Positions 23,326 to 35,843 of a stretch of 64,000 nt of DNA are shown one piece after another. The position numbers and the translations under genes are program-made. Location: the NCBI RefSeq assembly GCF_030272615.1, contig NW_026729267.1, forward strand, positions 1-64,000, in the 5' to 3' direction. The notes under the pieces are model-generated. The model was not told the DNA's origin. It was given only the letters and a program-made list of their open reading frames with translations, and ran no database searches. The stretch is from Cryptomeria japonica. Its lineage: Eukaryota; Streptophyta; Pinopsida; Cupressales; Cupressaceae. Numbering within the stretch: the stretch's first letter is position 1; each line of letters begins with the position of its first letter.

Positions 23326-25242
23326 TTAAATATGTTGCAATGGTTGGGCTTTGGTCCCAGGCTGTTCAAACATGTTAAGATGCTTTTCCAAGGTGGTATT
23401 CCATGCCAACATTATATTATTGAGGATGAACCTACCACGAAGGAAACCTATTTGTTTGGATCTAATTATACCTTTCTCCAATGATTTTATGTGTAACATT
23501 AATGCTTTAGCAATGATTTTATAAGAGGTGTTAAGCAAATTAATTAGATGCCAACCAGAGATAGAGTCTTCATTTCTCCCTTCTAGGAGAAACTTAATTA
23601 AACCTTTATTAATAATAAGCCCTAAATAACCTTGCTCCAAAGCCTCCATGTATAAAAAATAAAAGTCCCCTTAATGTATAGCCACATCGTTTGATAGAAT
23701 TCAGCAGAGAGCCCATCAAAACCAAGACTTTTGTAAAGGGGTATTGAGAAGACAACATATTCAAGATCTTCAATAAATAACTCATGATCAATAAATTGAC
23801 TATACTTAGAATCCACCTTTTTGGGGATGATATCTTGAATATATTCTTCCACGATAAGCTAATAATCAGGCCAATTTGGGTCTTCACAAAAAAAAAATTC
23901 TAATAGAAATTCTTTAACAAAGTCTTCATCTCATCTCATTTTGTATAAATGTGACCAGACTCATTATGTATTGCTCCAAAGTACTCCTTTTGATGTTTGT
24001 AGTTTAAAAATTGGAAGAAATACTTGGAACCTTGATTACCTTCTATAAGAATTTGTCAAATATAGCCAAGATCTAGAGCACAATGAATAGCACAAAAGAG
24101 ACACAATAAATTGATAAGAATAAATTGTATTCTCATCAAGATGCAAAATATGATCAATTGGATTAACCAATGCAAAGAAGATGAGCCTTCTTATAAGGCA
24201 AGGCCATATGGATATGTGAGCACATGAACATGACATGTGGCCCAATGAGAAACAAGGGTAGGTGAGGGTACATAGGAGAAACAATAAAATATTCCACAAG
24301 TTGTGGATCACCCACTAAAGGTGGAATGTAACAACAAAATAAGACCACGAAAGGTGGAATTTCTCCTACATGTAACTTCCCTATGTGCACACTTCCCTAA
24401 GTGTCTCATATCCAAACTACGATGAGATGCATTATCCTAGGTCAACATAAGTAAATTTTAATTATGAGACATAATTTACCCCAACACTTTCTTTAATTTT
24501 GTGTAATTTGTATCTTATTCTAGCTCCTTGATTGTTATACATGTCAATTTTGTGGAGTTGAACTTCAATAGAAGATAAAGAGGTCTAACAGCTAGTATTA
24601 TTTGGATTGGAAATAAGTGGTTTTCTAGAGTTTTTCGATTTTCCATGAAGGGATTGCTTCTTATATTTTCTTTGCCAATATAGCCTTCTTCCAAATGCTT
24701 GAAGGAACTCAAGACATTGAGAAATAGAATGATGCAACCAATCTCTATAAAATTCTCCTTCTTGGGGCTTAGGTAAGGAGTTCCAAATGCCATCAAGTGT
24801 AGCAAGACATGAATAATTTTTTAAATGGGAAATGTTAAGCTTGTCAGGTAAACGGGCTTCCTTACTGCCAAAAATAGACCCAAAAATAGAGCATAGGATG
24901 GTAAAATGATCTGAAAGAGTAGTAGAATAGTCAACTCTAACCAAAATGCCCAAAGGCTCTTGAATAGGCTGGAAGTTGGGTGATACATAGAACCTATCCA
25001 ACCTACTAAACTTACTCTCATTTTTAATTCTACAATTTGACCCGTGTGAACCAGTTTCGGGCATGACTAGTATACTTATAATGAATCGGATCATCTACCC
25101 CAATTGAATTACAAAAATTCAACCACTTGTCAAACTCTTCCACACATGCCAAGTTTCTAGAGTTGAGCTTGACTTCTTGAAGTAAAATCACATCAAATTT
25201 CCACTTATGGATAATATTCCATGAGAGAATTTTATATTTCAT
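23326..25242 (-). pseudogene. Degenerate L1-type LINE ORF2 (endonuclease + partial RT)
   Basis: On the minus strand, ORF2 starts at the ATG at 25242 (MKYKILSWNI; the SWN active-site Asn). DVILLQEVKL follows (catalytic Glu), then SRLDRFYVSPNF and TTLSDHFTI (the C-terminal Asp-His pair). Next comes the linker, interrupted by a solo LTR (24054-24486) and resuming at ILIEGNQGSKYFF. RT motifs are KSLGFDGLSAEFYQ (finger region), INKGLIKFLLEGR, LLNTSYKIIAKAL and IGFLRGRFILNNIMLAW. The copy stops before the YADD palm motif. Several frameshifts and stops are present, and the endonuclease has an internal deletion soon after QEVKL. It is a dead copy; the enzyme class nicks target DNA and reverse-transcribes its own mRNA. 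Confidence 0.88.
24054..24486 (-). mobile_element. Solo LTR nested in the LINE
   Basis: A 433-bp block starts TGTCAAAT and ends CCCCAACA on +; on the minus strand it starts TGTTGGGGTAAATTATG. It splits the LINE ORF2 exactly between ...LHKIKE and ILIEGN.... The two LINE parts join in one frame once the block is removed, allowing for decay of the target duplication. It has no coding content, no PBS and no PPT. The TG...CA ends and size fit a solo LTR, probably of a Ty1/copia element. Confidence 0.7.
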
Positions 25243-25249
25243 GATTAAG

Positions 25250-25689
25250 AGGAGTTTGAAGGGTTCCCTTCTTGTGGCAAATCTTCAAAGTGGTTAGCAA
25301 GAAAAATAGAAAGATACAAAACTTGATTCTTTTGCAGAAGTTGGGGGGATCTTGACCTTTGTGTCTCATTAATCAAAACAATAGAAGGATCAAGACTTGA
25401 TTCATTTTTAGAAATTGGGGGAGATCTTTATCTTTGCCACACTGGAGGAGGAAGGGACCTAGAATTTTGACATTTTAATTTTTTTTACAAGGATTACATT
25501 GATAGATTATATAAGTTAATAAGATATAGAGTGTAATTTTATATGTGGTTTGCATAGTTTCTTTTGAAAGAATCTATTTGTTCTGAATTATTTTGAATCT
25601 AGAAAAATGGAAAGTCATAATATTTTTTTTAATATTCTCTATTAAATGATAACAAGGATATGTAAGTTTTTATCTTTATCAAAAACAAG
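25250..25689. other. Upstream flank of the LINE copy, no gene recognised
   Basis: Contains a diverged duplication around TTTTTGCAGAAGTTGGGGG / TTTTTAGAAATTGGGGGAG (about 25330-25430). It could be the LINE 5' region or ORF1 debris. No ORF is supported. Confidence 0.35.
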
Positions 25690-27090
25690 GATATGTAAGT
25701 TGGTACTTTAAATCTTCTTGTTAAAATATAAAATTTAAGTATAATATATAATTCTTTATTAGTATTTCTTAGGGGATTCTAATGGTTTATTTCAAATACT
25801 TGTTCTACGAGTGTGGCAAATTGTTGATGTATTACAATATGTTACAATCAAAAAAAATTCTTGCACAATTGAACCCAACAATATATTACAATCAATAATA
25901 TAGACTCAAAATCTAATAAATTTAATTTATGACTTAGACGTTAAAAAGTATCACCTAAATTCATATACATACAAATACACATGCACATGCACATATACAT
26001 ATACATATACATATACATTTGTAACTTTTACCATAAAGATGCTTAACCTACATTTGTAACTTTTGCCATCGCTATGGTAAATAGTATACAAAATCATTCA
26101 TTTAGCAAAGTAAATTTGAACGCTAAGTGAATTGTTCCTTAAATTCTAACATTAATGCTAACTTTCAATTTAATGAGCATTACCACGACTCACACTATTA
26201 TTTAATAAATATTTTTATTTATTTTTTATTTAAAAAATGATAATAAATTAAATTATTTTAATATAAATATAATAATTAATTCATTAATTAAAAATATACT
26301 TATTTATTTTATATTTTTCTCCTCTTTTATTCTATAATAATATTTTAAAATATATCCTTTAACATAATGACAGAATTGCCCCAAGGATAGATAGGGTCAT
26401 CTCATGGCAAGTGTCATATTAGGTTAGCTACTTGTTTGATTTGATCTTGAAACCAAACTATAACATAATGGTTGAATTGCCCCATGAATAGATATGGTCA
26501 TCTTACGGTTTAACAAGTGTCATATTAGATTAGCCACTTATGTGATTTTTTTTTGAGACCTCTCTATGGATATGCCAACATAAAAACTCGTCGTCTACAC
26601 AATTTCTTGAGGACATTTTCATTTCAAATGAGTCTCCATGAACCAAAATTAAGACAAAGCTCTGACTTCAATGAAAAAATAAACTAGTAAATACCCATCT
26701 AATAATGTCCTTATAAAAAGTATTAGATTAGGTAAATTGCAATTTTCATTAAAATAAAGTTAAATTTTATTGAAAATTAAAATGTGATTCATTTTTTTCA
26801 AAGTATCTTTTTAAAAGATTCATAATAATGTACTAATCCCTTATTATAATTTTTTACATTTATTAGAAAACTTTGATGTACAATTTTAATGAAAGATCTC
26901 ATAAATACTTTATTTTTTTGAAATTACTTCAAAATTATAGTGTTTAAATACATATTTTAAATATCCAAATATTTTTATTTGTAATTTTTAAACTTCATTA
27001 ATTTCTTTTGGATCAATAAAAATAAAAATGTTAAAAAATTGAATTTTTTCAAGGTAACTCTAAAATAATAATTATAATTTAATAACAAAA
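25690..27090. repeat. Dispersed repeat family, copy 2
   Basis: Shares blocks with 5235-7400 in the same orientation but in the order (5.2-5.4)-(7.3-7.4)-(5.8-6.9). It has an internal tandem-like variant of its own near 26376-26530 (ATTGCCCCA-GATAGAT-GGTCAT twice) and an ACATAT microsatellite at about 25970-26018. It is non-coding. Confidence 0.75.
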
Positions 27091-27099
27091 ATTTCATAC

Positions 27100-27912
27100 A
27101 TTCAATTGACAAGAGCAGGATGAAGGGGAGCTGGGCAAGAAAAAACATTGAACCCTCGAACTAGGGGAGAAATCAGTACAGTGACAAAAATTGGACTGGT
27201 TTTTGACAAGGAGCAGGTGGAGCCTTCAAAGATCATCATGACAGGACCGGTTTTTGACAAGGAGTAGGTGGAGGACCCAATGATCAACGCGGTAAACCTT
27301 GATTCTTTGAAACATCTTGATTCAAAATTTCATTTTTCCTATTCTTTATCTATTTCTCAATCTCCAGGTACTCAGGATTGTATAAAGAGCCCTCCAAAGA
27401 CTAGGGGCATGAAATCAAACGCAACCAAAACAAAAGAAGAGGTTGTTGTTGGAATTCAAACTACATTAGATGGTCAATTTTCAGTCACAAAGAGGTTGTG
27501 GAGAGCATGTCGCTCTCCTCGACATCCATGAAGATAATCCCTTGGAATGTCAGAGGCATGACAAGTAAAATCAAGCAAAGCAACAACTTGATTCATTAGG
27601 AGACGATATTATATTCTTATAGAAAACAAAATTATCATCAAAAACTTTTCAATCAATAGTTTCCAAATGGTGTAATTGGAAAGCATCCCAGGTTGCAACC
27701 GCATGGGCATTAGGTGGCTTATTAGTCTTATGGGATCCAAAGAATGTACTTGTAGAGTCTATCAGTGAAAGTAATAAATGGCAAATGATGAATGTAGTAT
27801 TTTGATCTTTCCTTCATAATCCTAAATGTTTATGGTCCTACTCAGACTCTTGAGAAAAAAAGACTTTGGGAATCATTATCAATGATCATTCAGCAATCCT
27901 CTCAACAAAATT
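27100..27912 (+). pseudogene. LINE fragment: ORF1 3' end overlapping ORF2 endonuclease start
   Basis: An 87-codon frame (27268-27531) ends at a TGA that overlaps the ATG of the next frame as ATGA (27528-27531). The second frame begins MKIIPWNVRGM, the plant L1 endonuclease N-terminus, and continues in pieces: KTKLSSKTFQSIVSKW, ALGGLLVLWDPKNV and VYGPTQTLEKKRLWESLS. It breaks off at about 27912, where the words ATCAATGATCATTCAGCAATC are repeated. A tandem GGTTTTTGACAAGGAG lies in the ORF1 part (27199, 27249). Stops and a frameshift make it dead. Confidence 0.78.
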
Positions 27913-27943
27913 TTATCAATGATCATTCAGCAATCATTAAGTC

Positions 27944-28438
27944 TGAAGATATCAATGGTTAAATTGGAGGAGGTTGGCAAAGAGGTTGGATTAAAGGAAA
28001 CATCTGTCATCTCTATGGTGACAAGTGTTAAGAGGCTTCTAGAAGAGGTCGAATGAAAGGGAACATGTGGGTAGGTAGAATGAGTTAGGCTTAGGAATGG
28101 TTGGGTTAGGTGGTTAAAAGTTAGGAGAATTGAATTTAGAAATTCAATTAATAGGAAAAGGCTAATTAATTTCAACAACTCATAAATTTGATTTGTTTTA
28201 ATTAATTAGAGAATTGGAAGAAATGATTTTGATGGAGAAGAGTTAATTAATTTGAATTAATTAATCAAAGAGGATTATTGAAATGAACCTATTAAGTAAA
28301 TCCTTAGATTTATTAATAAGTAGATGAAAAGGGGGGATTTTAATCAAATTGTTGATGAATTCAATTAAATTGGGGAGGGAGATTAATTAAATAATTGCTT
28401 ATTCAATTAATTATCTTCAAACCATTTTTAGGTGTATA
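27944..28438 (-). mobile_element. 3' LTR edge of old Ty3/gypsy element A (partial)
   Basis: The block has TTAATT/AATTAATTAAAT composition like the element C LTR and ends GTGTATACA at 28438. It is directly followed by TTTTGCCCCTCTTTGAAG, which matches the junction of element C (GTCTACA then TTTTTCCCCTCTTTGAGA). The next 130 bp also align (TGATGACGCGTTGATTCAAAG; TATGCCCCTTCGAGAGAT). The left end is not certain. 27944 (TGAAGAT) is a guess next to the LINE break. Confidence 0.6.
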
Positions 28439-28452
28439 CATTTTGCCCCTCT
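28439..28452 (-). other. Polypurine tract of element A
   Basis: Minus strand reads AAAGAGGGGCAAAA, one base from the element C tract AAAGAGGGGAAAAA. It sits immediately upstream of the LTR, as expected for plus-strand priming. Confidence 0.6.
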
Positions 28453-29526
28453 TTGAAGCGAGGTGTGATGACGCGTTGATTCAAAGAATAATCTCATTTT
28501 GATGATGATATTGGTTTGATAGGATGCCCCAGCTCTTGATTGCTAAATTTTGGTATGATTATGCCCCTTCGAGAGATCAATTGAGATAATTGAGCTTTGG
28601 AGTTTTGTGAAATTGATATCCTGATAGATTTGATTTGATTTCTGCAACTGGGTGGCTGCAAGAAGTTGAGTCCCACTTTTGGGCAAAAAGTGGAAGTGTT
28701 TTCTCTGTTTTTCAAATTTTATGTCGATTGATGTCAAAATTTGATGCACTTAGAGATTGAATCTCAAAAAACTTCAGTAATAGAAAATGTAGTGCTCAGA
28801 GTCTACTTTTCAAAAATGTAATTTATTTTAATACCCACATTGTAGAAATCCCTTTTTAGTAGGCATGTTTAAAAACCAATTTTTAAAAATGCCTGTTTCA
28901 GGACCATACCACGCATGTGTACGACCACCCTTTTTTGATGCAAATAAATGATTTTTTGCAAATCCTTCTGGGAAATGATACCTAAGACACCAAATATTGA
29001 TGAGAATATTTTTGCTTATTTTTTATTGAATATATTTTTTTAATTAATTTTTAACTGATAATAAAGTATATTTTCAAAACATCGGGTGTACAACCACCAT
29101 TTTTTGATGAAAATTTCATATTTTTCAATTTTTTATTTTTAATATTCAAAAGAATTGTATGTAGATTGATGCCATATAATTTATTTTTCTAAAATCCTAA
29201 AAACCAAAAAGTTATTAAAGTTTTAGTGAACCTTGGTATTTTAGGTTTAGGTTCCACTTTTGATTAATAAATAATACAAAAATAGTAAAAGTAATCTTAT
29301 CACTATAAAATTTATATTTATGAAATCAGGACGCTGAAAACTCTAATGGGTTTTCGTTTCATCAAAAAATTCAATCAAAAAGGCCCTCAAAAAATTAGGC
29401 CAAGGTAGAAATCTGATGTCATTTTACCTTAGTCATTTTTTTAGAGGTCCAAGCATAGGCTTGGTGAGACCAAGCCTATCCCAAAGTAACAAAAAAGCTA
29501 AGGAATGTTTCCCGCCCCTAATTTTA
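28453..29526. other. 3' untranslated interior of element A, no gene
   Basis: The first about 130 bp align with 42111-42220 of element C. Thereafter it is AT-rich with repeated TGTACGACCACC / TGTACAACCACC words followed by TTTTTTGATG (28917, 29088). No ORF is supported. The inner boundary with unit B is placed near 29.4-29.5 kb, where GC-rich hairpin repeats begin. Confidence 0.4.
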
Positions 29527-29583
29527 AAAAACGAGCGCCCGTTTCGCTTTGTACTGTTGAAAGCGAAACAGGTGCTTGTTTTT
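29527..29583. repeat. Imperfect hairpin, left edge of unit B
   Basis: AAAACGAGCGCCCGTTTCGC is followed by TTT, a 9-nt loop and the complementary arm ending CAGGTGCTTGTTTT. The arms are about 24 bp with a few mismatches, all transitions. The same word class (GCRCCCGTTT-GCTTTG) occurs many times at 39150-39410. That is the expected look of subterminal repeats of a DNA transposon. Confidence 0.55.
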
Positions 29584-30069
29584 AAAAATGGACACCCATT
29601 TCTGAAAAGATTTGTTGGGCCAAAATCTCGCCCACAAGCACAAATCCCAATGATTGAATGATTTTTCAATCATTGGCTGACAGGTACGATCTGCAAAGAG
29701 AATGTTTTGATTAATCATTCTCTTTGTTTGTCTTATTGTCGATTTGGTAAGGAGATTGATTCGAATTCAAATTTTGGTGTAACCATGGGATCAAATCAAC
29801 GTAGGAAGAGGCAAAGGAAGGTTCTGAAAACTGAGGAGATTGTAGCAAATAGGGAGAAGGAGGCAATGTGTCAACGAGAGAGAAGATCAAGAATGAGACA
29901 AGGAGCTTCAAGTTCCACAATCATTTTAGAAGAGGAGAACATCAATGAGACCATAAATGCTGACGAAGGAAACACAATAGAACCATTTAATTCAGGTGCA
30001 TCTTCTAATCCATTATTGGATATATGTATAAGAAATTGGTGATTTAGTAGAAGCAGGTTACTTATTAAA

Positions 30070-30232
30070 TGAAATTCTAATTGAAAATCAAACCCCAAAT
30101 GAAATTAGAAGTCAAGTTGAAAGTGAAATTGAAATCCAAATTGAAACCCCAACTGAAACTAGATCTCAACTTGAAACTGAAATTGAAACCAAATTTGAAA
30201 CTCCAAATGAAATTGAAAATCCCCCTGCAACT
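30070..30232 (+). repeat. In-frame acidic tandem repeat inside gene B1
   Basis: Degenerate 24-bp units encode ESEIEIQIETPTETRSQ-like heptad-ish Glu/Ile/Thr repeats. The frame is kept throughout, which points to past coding constraint. Confidence 0.6.
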
Positions 30233-32422
30233 AAAACCAATAATGTGCATGTAGACATGGAAACAACAATTGAAAATGAAACATGTTTGAATGATAATCA
30301 AATGAATGAAAATTTTGAAATTAAAAGTGATGTACTAGACAACCTTCCTAGCTTGGTTTCATGGAGACAGATTAGGACACATGCAAATAGATTGTTTAGA
30401 CATTTTTTTAATAATAAGAAATTTGGATTTCAATGTCAATTAATGGTACAACTAATTAAAATGACTAAAATGAGAAAAGTGATGAAGAAGTTAGGCTTTT
30501 ATGTCAAACCCAAGAAGAAGGAGGAGTCTTTAAAACAAGTTGTATCGACTGTTGCTAGTGCATTTGATACAATTGGAAAGAAAACTTGTTCTAAAGATAA
30601 AAATGCAGCATGACGGGCAATAACAACAACTTTAGTAAGCCAAACAACTTCTAATAAAAGAATGATGAGTAACGTAAGTGGATATCTTAATATTCATCGC
30701 AAAACTTTGTCAAGAGCTGTAAAAAGAAGAGTTAATTTTGAAAGTGATCCAGCAAACAAATTGTGGACTTTTAGTGGTAGACTACCAAGGTCTGATATGA
30801 AACTTACTGGTGAAGTCAAAAATTTAATCAAAAAATTCTAGCACGATAATACGAGAGTATCACCTAATGTTAGAGATGTTCTTAAATTAAGAGTTGGGTA
30901 AAAAATTTGTGATCCACATCCAAAACACCTATTGGACATGACTCAAACTGAATTGTATAAAAAAATTTTGGATGATAAGGTGTTGACTATTAGCATTTGT
31001 CAAAGGTCTTTTGAAAAGTGTAAACCTTGGTATGTTCGAATTAACAAGGAAAGAGTCACATGTTGCAAAACTCATGTTCAATTTCGCTACCATTATGATG
31101 TATTTCGATATATACGTGTTACCATGCATAGTAATGGAATGTTCCAAGAATGTGGTATAAATATACCACCTGAAACTATAAAGGGGTTTATTTCAAGTTT
31201 GTTTTGCAACCCACTAAATGAACAAAATTTCCTTTTCAATGCATGTGTTTCTGGTGTATGTGATATATGTGGCAATCTTGCATTGTTGGATGAATGTTTG
31301 CATGAAAATCTTTCAAATGATTTTGGACAACAATTAATTGATGTTAAAAGATTTAAAACTATTGAGTATCCACTAAAGGATGGAAAGGTTGGAAAACGAT
31401 GTGATCTAATCACTAAAAAAGTTAGTGTTCATGCATTTATGAATGAATTCAAGAGTAACATCATACCTAAATATGTTAAACACACTCAAAATGCTAGATG
31501 GCTCGATGGTCAGTTTCAAATATGTAAGGATACATTTCTTGTTGGTAGTATACTTTCAGTTGTTGGCCTTGCAGAGAACTAAACGCTTGCACCACAAGAT
31601 GAGGTACAATCACAATACTACAATTCAGTGCAGGTATCAATTTTTGTCCATATTGTCTATAGGCATGCACCAGATAGTACACAAGAGGATCGCAAAATTT
31701 TGAGAGAGTACCATTTCTATATGAGTGATAATAAATTACACTCATTTGAGTTTATCCAGTTTTGCTTCAAAACCTTTTTTCAGAATTTGAGGGAGAGAGA
31801 AATTCAGATGACACACATCTAATATGGTTTGATAATTGTACAGGGCAATTCAAGAATACTAGAATGTTTTATTGGTTGAGTAGGATTCATAAGAAAACTA
31901 ATATCGAACACATTTGGAGTTTTTTTGAGGCTCGACATGGGAAAGGAGAACATGACAGTGCCGATGCATGTGTTAAGAGAGCCCTTTGCAGAGAGCAACT
32001 CAAATTCGAGGAAAAGACTAAATTTAAAAATGCAAGTGCAATTGTGGATTGGTGTAGTGCAAATTTATCCACAGGATCAAGTCAGAACTCTACAATTAGA
32101 CATTTCTTTTGGCTAGTTAAAGAGGAGAATATCCTTCCAAGATATGATTGTGATACAATAAATGGGTTAGCTAGATGGCATTCATTTAAGAGTTCTAATT
32201 CTAACACTTGGACTATATGGACTAGAGAGCTTGCATGTTTTTGTCAATTTTGTGTTGTAGGTGAATGGGAAGAATGCGAGAATACAGAATGGGTCGAAGA
32301 ATGGCAACACAAATCCTTAACACCTACTAAGACACAATATGAAGATGTTAGAAGAAATAAAGACCCCGATCATGCATTTGCATCAGAAGATTATGATCAT
32401 GTTTCAGACCTCATACAACCTA

Positions 32423-32560
32423 GTAATTTAATTTAATTTATTGTTTATAACTTTAAATTATATATTTTTATGTATTGTCATATAATTTATGATTACATAT
32501 TTGAATTATAAATTCTAACAAGTTTTATTTCTACACATTGTACTTAAATTTTTTTTATAG
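32423..32560 (+). other. GT-AG intron of gene B1
   Basis: Donor A|GTAATT follows ...LIQP. Acceptor TTTTTTATAG|GA precedes the codons for HVYVVVAPEDND. Phase 1 matches phase 1 on both sides and the intron is 138 bp and AT-rich, so the splice prediction is self-consistent. Confidence 0.65.
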
Positions 32561-32977
32561 GACATGTGTATGTTGTTGTTGCACCTGAGGATAATGATGA
32601 GCAGGTTGAGTATTGGCTAGCTAGATGTGTAGAACCTAAGAAAAAGCTGATATGTGATCAAGTAGATGATGATGGTTTTTAGTATCCAGTTGGGTCTGTT
32701 GTGGTGGTTGGTACATGGCTATGCAAATACTTAACAAGAAGTAATGACTTACCAGCTTATGAAGACTACCAATCAGAAAAGAAGATTATACACTATTCTC
32801 ATTTGGTGGTGGCAACAAACATCAAATTAAAAATATACAAAGGTAGACCTGCTAATAAGGTATTGTGGACACTTTCAGTAGAAGAGCATGAGGCAATCAT
32901 AGACGCATTGCAGAAGAGAGAGGATGCAGATGGTACATTAGGTTGAATCAAAATTATATGCATGTAAGTTTGTGTTA

Positions 32978-33680
32978 CTTGTGTGAACTCTTTTATATTT
33001 AATCATAATAATTTTTCTTTGTCCCTTTAACATTATATTTGTCTACACTTGATACAATTTTGGTTTCATAAACAACATTGTATTAGTTATCTTCTTCTTA
33101 ATGTTATTTTGTGCACATTGTAATTGTGTTACAATTGAATTCTAATTTTTTATGATATATTTATTTTATTGTAATCTCTTCATAGATTAATTGTAAGTTC
33201 AAAGATAGAATTATGTCTTAAATATGACCTGACTCTATATTTATCATTGTATGACAAATCTATATTTATAGTGTACTTTTTTATTTTAGTACCATGAAGT
33301 ACATGCTTTTCATACCACTACTATCCGCACTAATAAACCATCAATACACTAGTAAAGTAGTGTGGTCAACTTAAGAGGAAAGTCAATACTATGTTTGTAG
33401 CTTCCTAATAATTTGGTTAGCCTTAGTTCCATCAATCTATTGGATTCCTCTATGAGATTCATTTATAATTAATAATCCTTTTATATAATCATGACAATCA
33501 TGATTCCTCTATGAGATTCATTTTTAATTAATAAGTCGATACTTGTGTGAACTCTTTTAAATATTTAATCATGATAATTGTTTTTCTTTGTCCCTTTAAC
33601 ATTGTATTTGTCTACATTTGATACAATTTTGGTTTCATAAACAATATTATATTAGTTATCTTATTCTTAATATTATTTTG
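32978..33680. repeat. Direct repeat pair, about 145 bp each
   Basis: 32978-33121 recurs at 33541-33680 (ACTTGTGTGAACTCTTTTA, TCTTTGTCCCTTTAACATT, TTTTGTGCACATTG) with few changes. Between them TTCCTCTATGAGATTCATTT is duplicated (33445, 33502). It lies directly downstream of gene B1 and is non-coding. Confidence 0.8.
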
Positions 33681-34113
33681 TGCACATTGAATTATAAACT
33701 GTTGCACTATAAGATGATCAATCACAATGTTAATATATAAAGTCATAAATAGATCACATAACAAGTCATAAATAAAAAGTCCTATATACAATCACATAAC
33801 AATTCCTGATGACATAATAATAAGACTTGAAATAATAATTTAATAAGGAAATGACATTAAAACAAGTCCAAATAACATAATAACAAAACAATGTATCACA
33901 TATATAATCACTAGAGTGCGTCAAATCACATAGCACGACCTGATATCATAATAGAAAGGAAATGACATAATAAAAAGTCCTATATATAATCACATAACAC
34001 ATAACAACAAGTCCTATATATAATCACATAATAACAAGTCCTGGGATAACATAACAAGTGTCATCATAAAAAGTCCACAATACAATAACATGACATGATC
34101 TAAAATATACAAT
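33681..34113. repeat. Short tandem units between genes B1 and B2
   Basis: Irregular repeats of AAGTCCTATATATAATCACAT and ATAACA words. There is no ORF. This is the intergenic space between two convergent genes, so terminators of both are expected here. Confidence 0.6.
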
Positions 34114-34697
34114 CTAAGAGCTCGCATGCATCTCATCTGCAGTCTTCTTCACTCCACGTGAAGGTAGCTGAGATGAATCATCCTACTGCACGTGGTCCTG
34201 AGATGCACCATCCTGTGTCTATGCAATATCAGTGTCTCCACCCTCCTGTGTAGTATCAGTGACTCCACCCTCCTGTGCAGTATCAGTGTCTGCACCCTCC
34301 TGTACATTATTAAAAGATTTTACATGAGAAGAAGTTGCTTGCATAATTCACTTATAAAGTAATTAAATACTAAAAAATTTATAATAAATTACCATACGAC
34401 CGTGCTCTACAATGCCCTCACTGGTACGTGGAGGTCCATTATCATGAACAAGAAAAGTGGTCGTAGCCAAGTCCTGCAAAAAAAAACATTGTACATCAAT
34501 TTTGATAATCCCTATAAAATCCAAGTACATAGTATAAACAAATTAGAAATTATTTTTGTAATCATCGTGCCTCAAATGATAATGTCGATGGTTGCATCCA
34601 GCTCAACCCCATAGCCGTACCAATATTGGTAGTGGTGTTGACCTAGACAACATATATAAAGTATGAATCAAACTTGTATATATACATAAATTATAAA

Positions 34698-34736
<39 letters not shown>
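34698..34736. repeat. (TA)n microsatellite inside a B2 intron
   Basis: About 19 TA units lie between exons 34834-34766 and 34642-34571. Confidence 0.95.
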
Positions 34737-34739
<3 letters not shown>

Positions 34740-35769
34740 TACAAGATTATCACAGAAAAGCATACATGTGATGCAGGCAAGGTAACTGATGGTCGAAGGC
34801 GTACATGTGATGCACCATCAAACATTCTAGAAGCCTACAATTGCAAAAAATAATGAACATGAATCAAAGTTGTACTTAAATTATTAAGCATGTAAACACT
34901 TCAAATAAATGGATCAAAAACATACTAGTGGTATATGAGGCTGACCCTCAGTGGTCCATGGGTCACGTGAAGAACTACCCACCTCAGTGCTACATGAAGC
35001 ACCCTACAAAATTGAAAAAACATATCTTATGTAAATCATTACATTAAAAAATTTATTGTTTATTTTAAATGTACATATCAATACAATGTATCTAGATGAA
35101 AGTGCATACCGTAAATGGGGCACCAACATCTCTAGGTATTGAGGTAACATGTTGTCGGTTCCTCAATGATGTGGTATGATCCATCCTCTATTCAAAAAAA
35201 TTGACTCATGTTATGGTTCATATGTGTATATATAAGGAATTTAATATTGCACTGTAAATTATACAAATAAATTTGTACCTCTGTAGGCTGATCATCATCT
35301 GCCCACAGGAGATCAACATATGAAGAGATGGCATCAGCATGTGCAGCCTCCTCGACATCATCATAACCACCATGGGCAGCATCAACATCATCAAAATCAC
35401 CATCTCCTCCAGGGGCAACCTCACTCTGTGGACCCCTACATACATCCCCACAACTCGTGCAAACATGTGCTAAGCAGGGGGCAACCCTCACCTCCCACAA
35501 CTATTGTACCAAATTGCCCAACAGGGTACTCAATGAACCTAGAGCAGAATCCACTGCTCGATGATGGGCAGGTGTTGGAACAACTGGTGATGGAAGATGA
35601 ACCAATGGATCATTGCGCACACAGTTTCTAACCTTGTCGCTTACTTTTTCTCCTAGCCTATCCTGGGGCATGCCTCTCCCAACCCCCTAAAATGATCTAA
35701 TATCAAAGTAATTGGGCTTTTTGCCCAATTCAAATTCCACCCATAATTTCTTCAAAAAATACATCGAGA

Positions 35770-35843
35770 CCTACACCATCGAATAGAGATCCGTGGCTAG
35801 CAATGCCCAGGTGCCTACACCATCGAATAGAGATCCGTGGCTT
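35770..35843. repeat. Tandem duplication, 44-bp period
   Basis: CCTACACCATCGAATAGAGA occurs at 35770 and 35814. It lies between inferred B2 exons. Confidence 0.85.

Larger units (their letters stand above)
29785..32946 (+). pseudogene. Transposase-like gene with one intron (unit B gene 1)
   Basis: Starts ATG at 29785 (MGSNQRRKRQRK; basic region NREKEAMCQRERRSRMRQ). A 1-nt frameshift near 30030 leads into an acidic repeat region. One frame then runs to 31822 with stops at 30611, 30839, 30899 and 31580. After a second frameshift near 31790 a 224-codon frame carries FDNCTGQFKN and FFEARHGKGEHD..ACVKR. A phase-1 GT-AG intron (32423-32560) joins the last exon, which has TAG at 32680. From memory, the order N-terminal basic, FW.DNTRVSPN, SFEKCKPWYV, AEN, QDEVQ, D...QFKN, HGKG..D resembles uncharacterised transposase-like proteins common in invertebrate genomes (DFAENY, SDGAASQYKN, HGKG.CDG). 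The first Asp is missing here (GLAEN). I infer a DNA-transposon integrase-type enzyme; its superfamily is unassigned. Confidence 0.6.
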
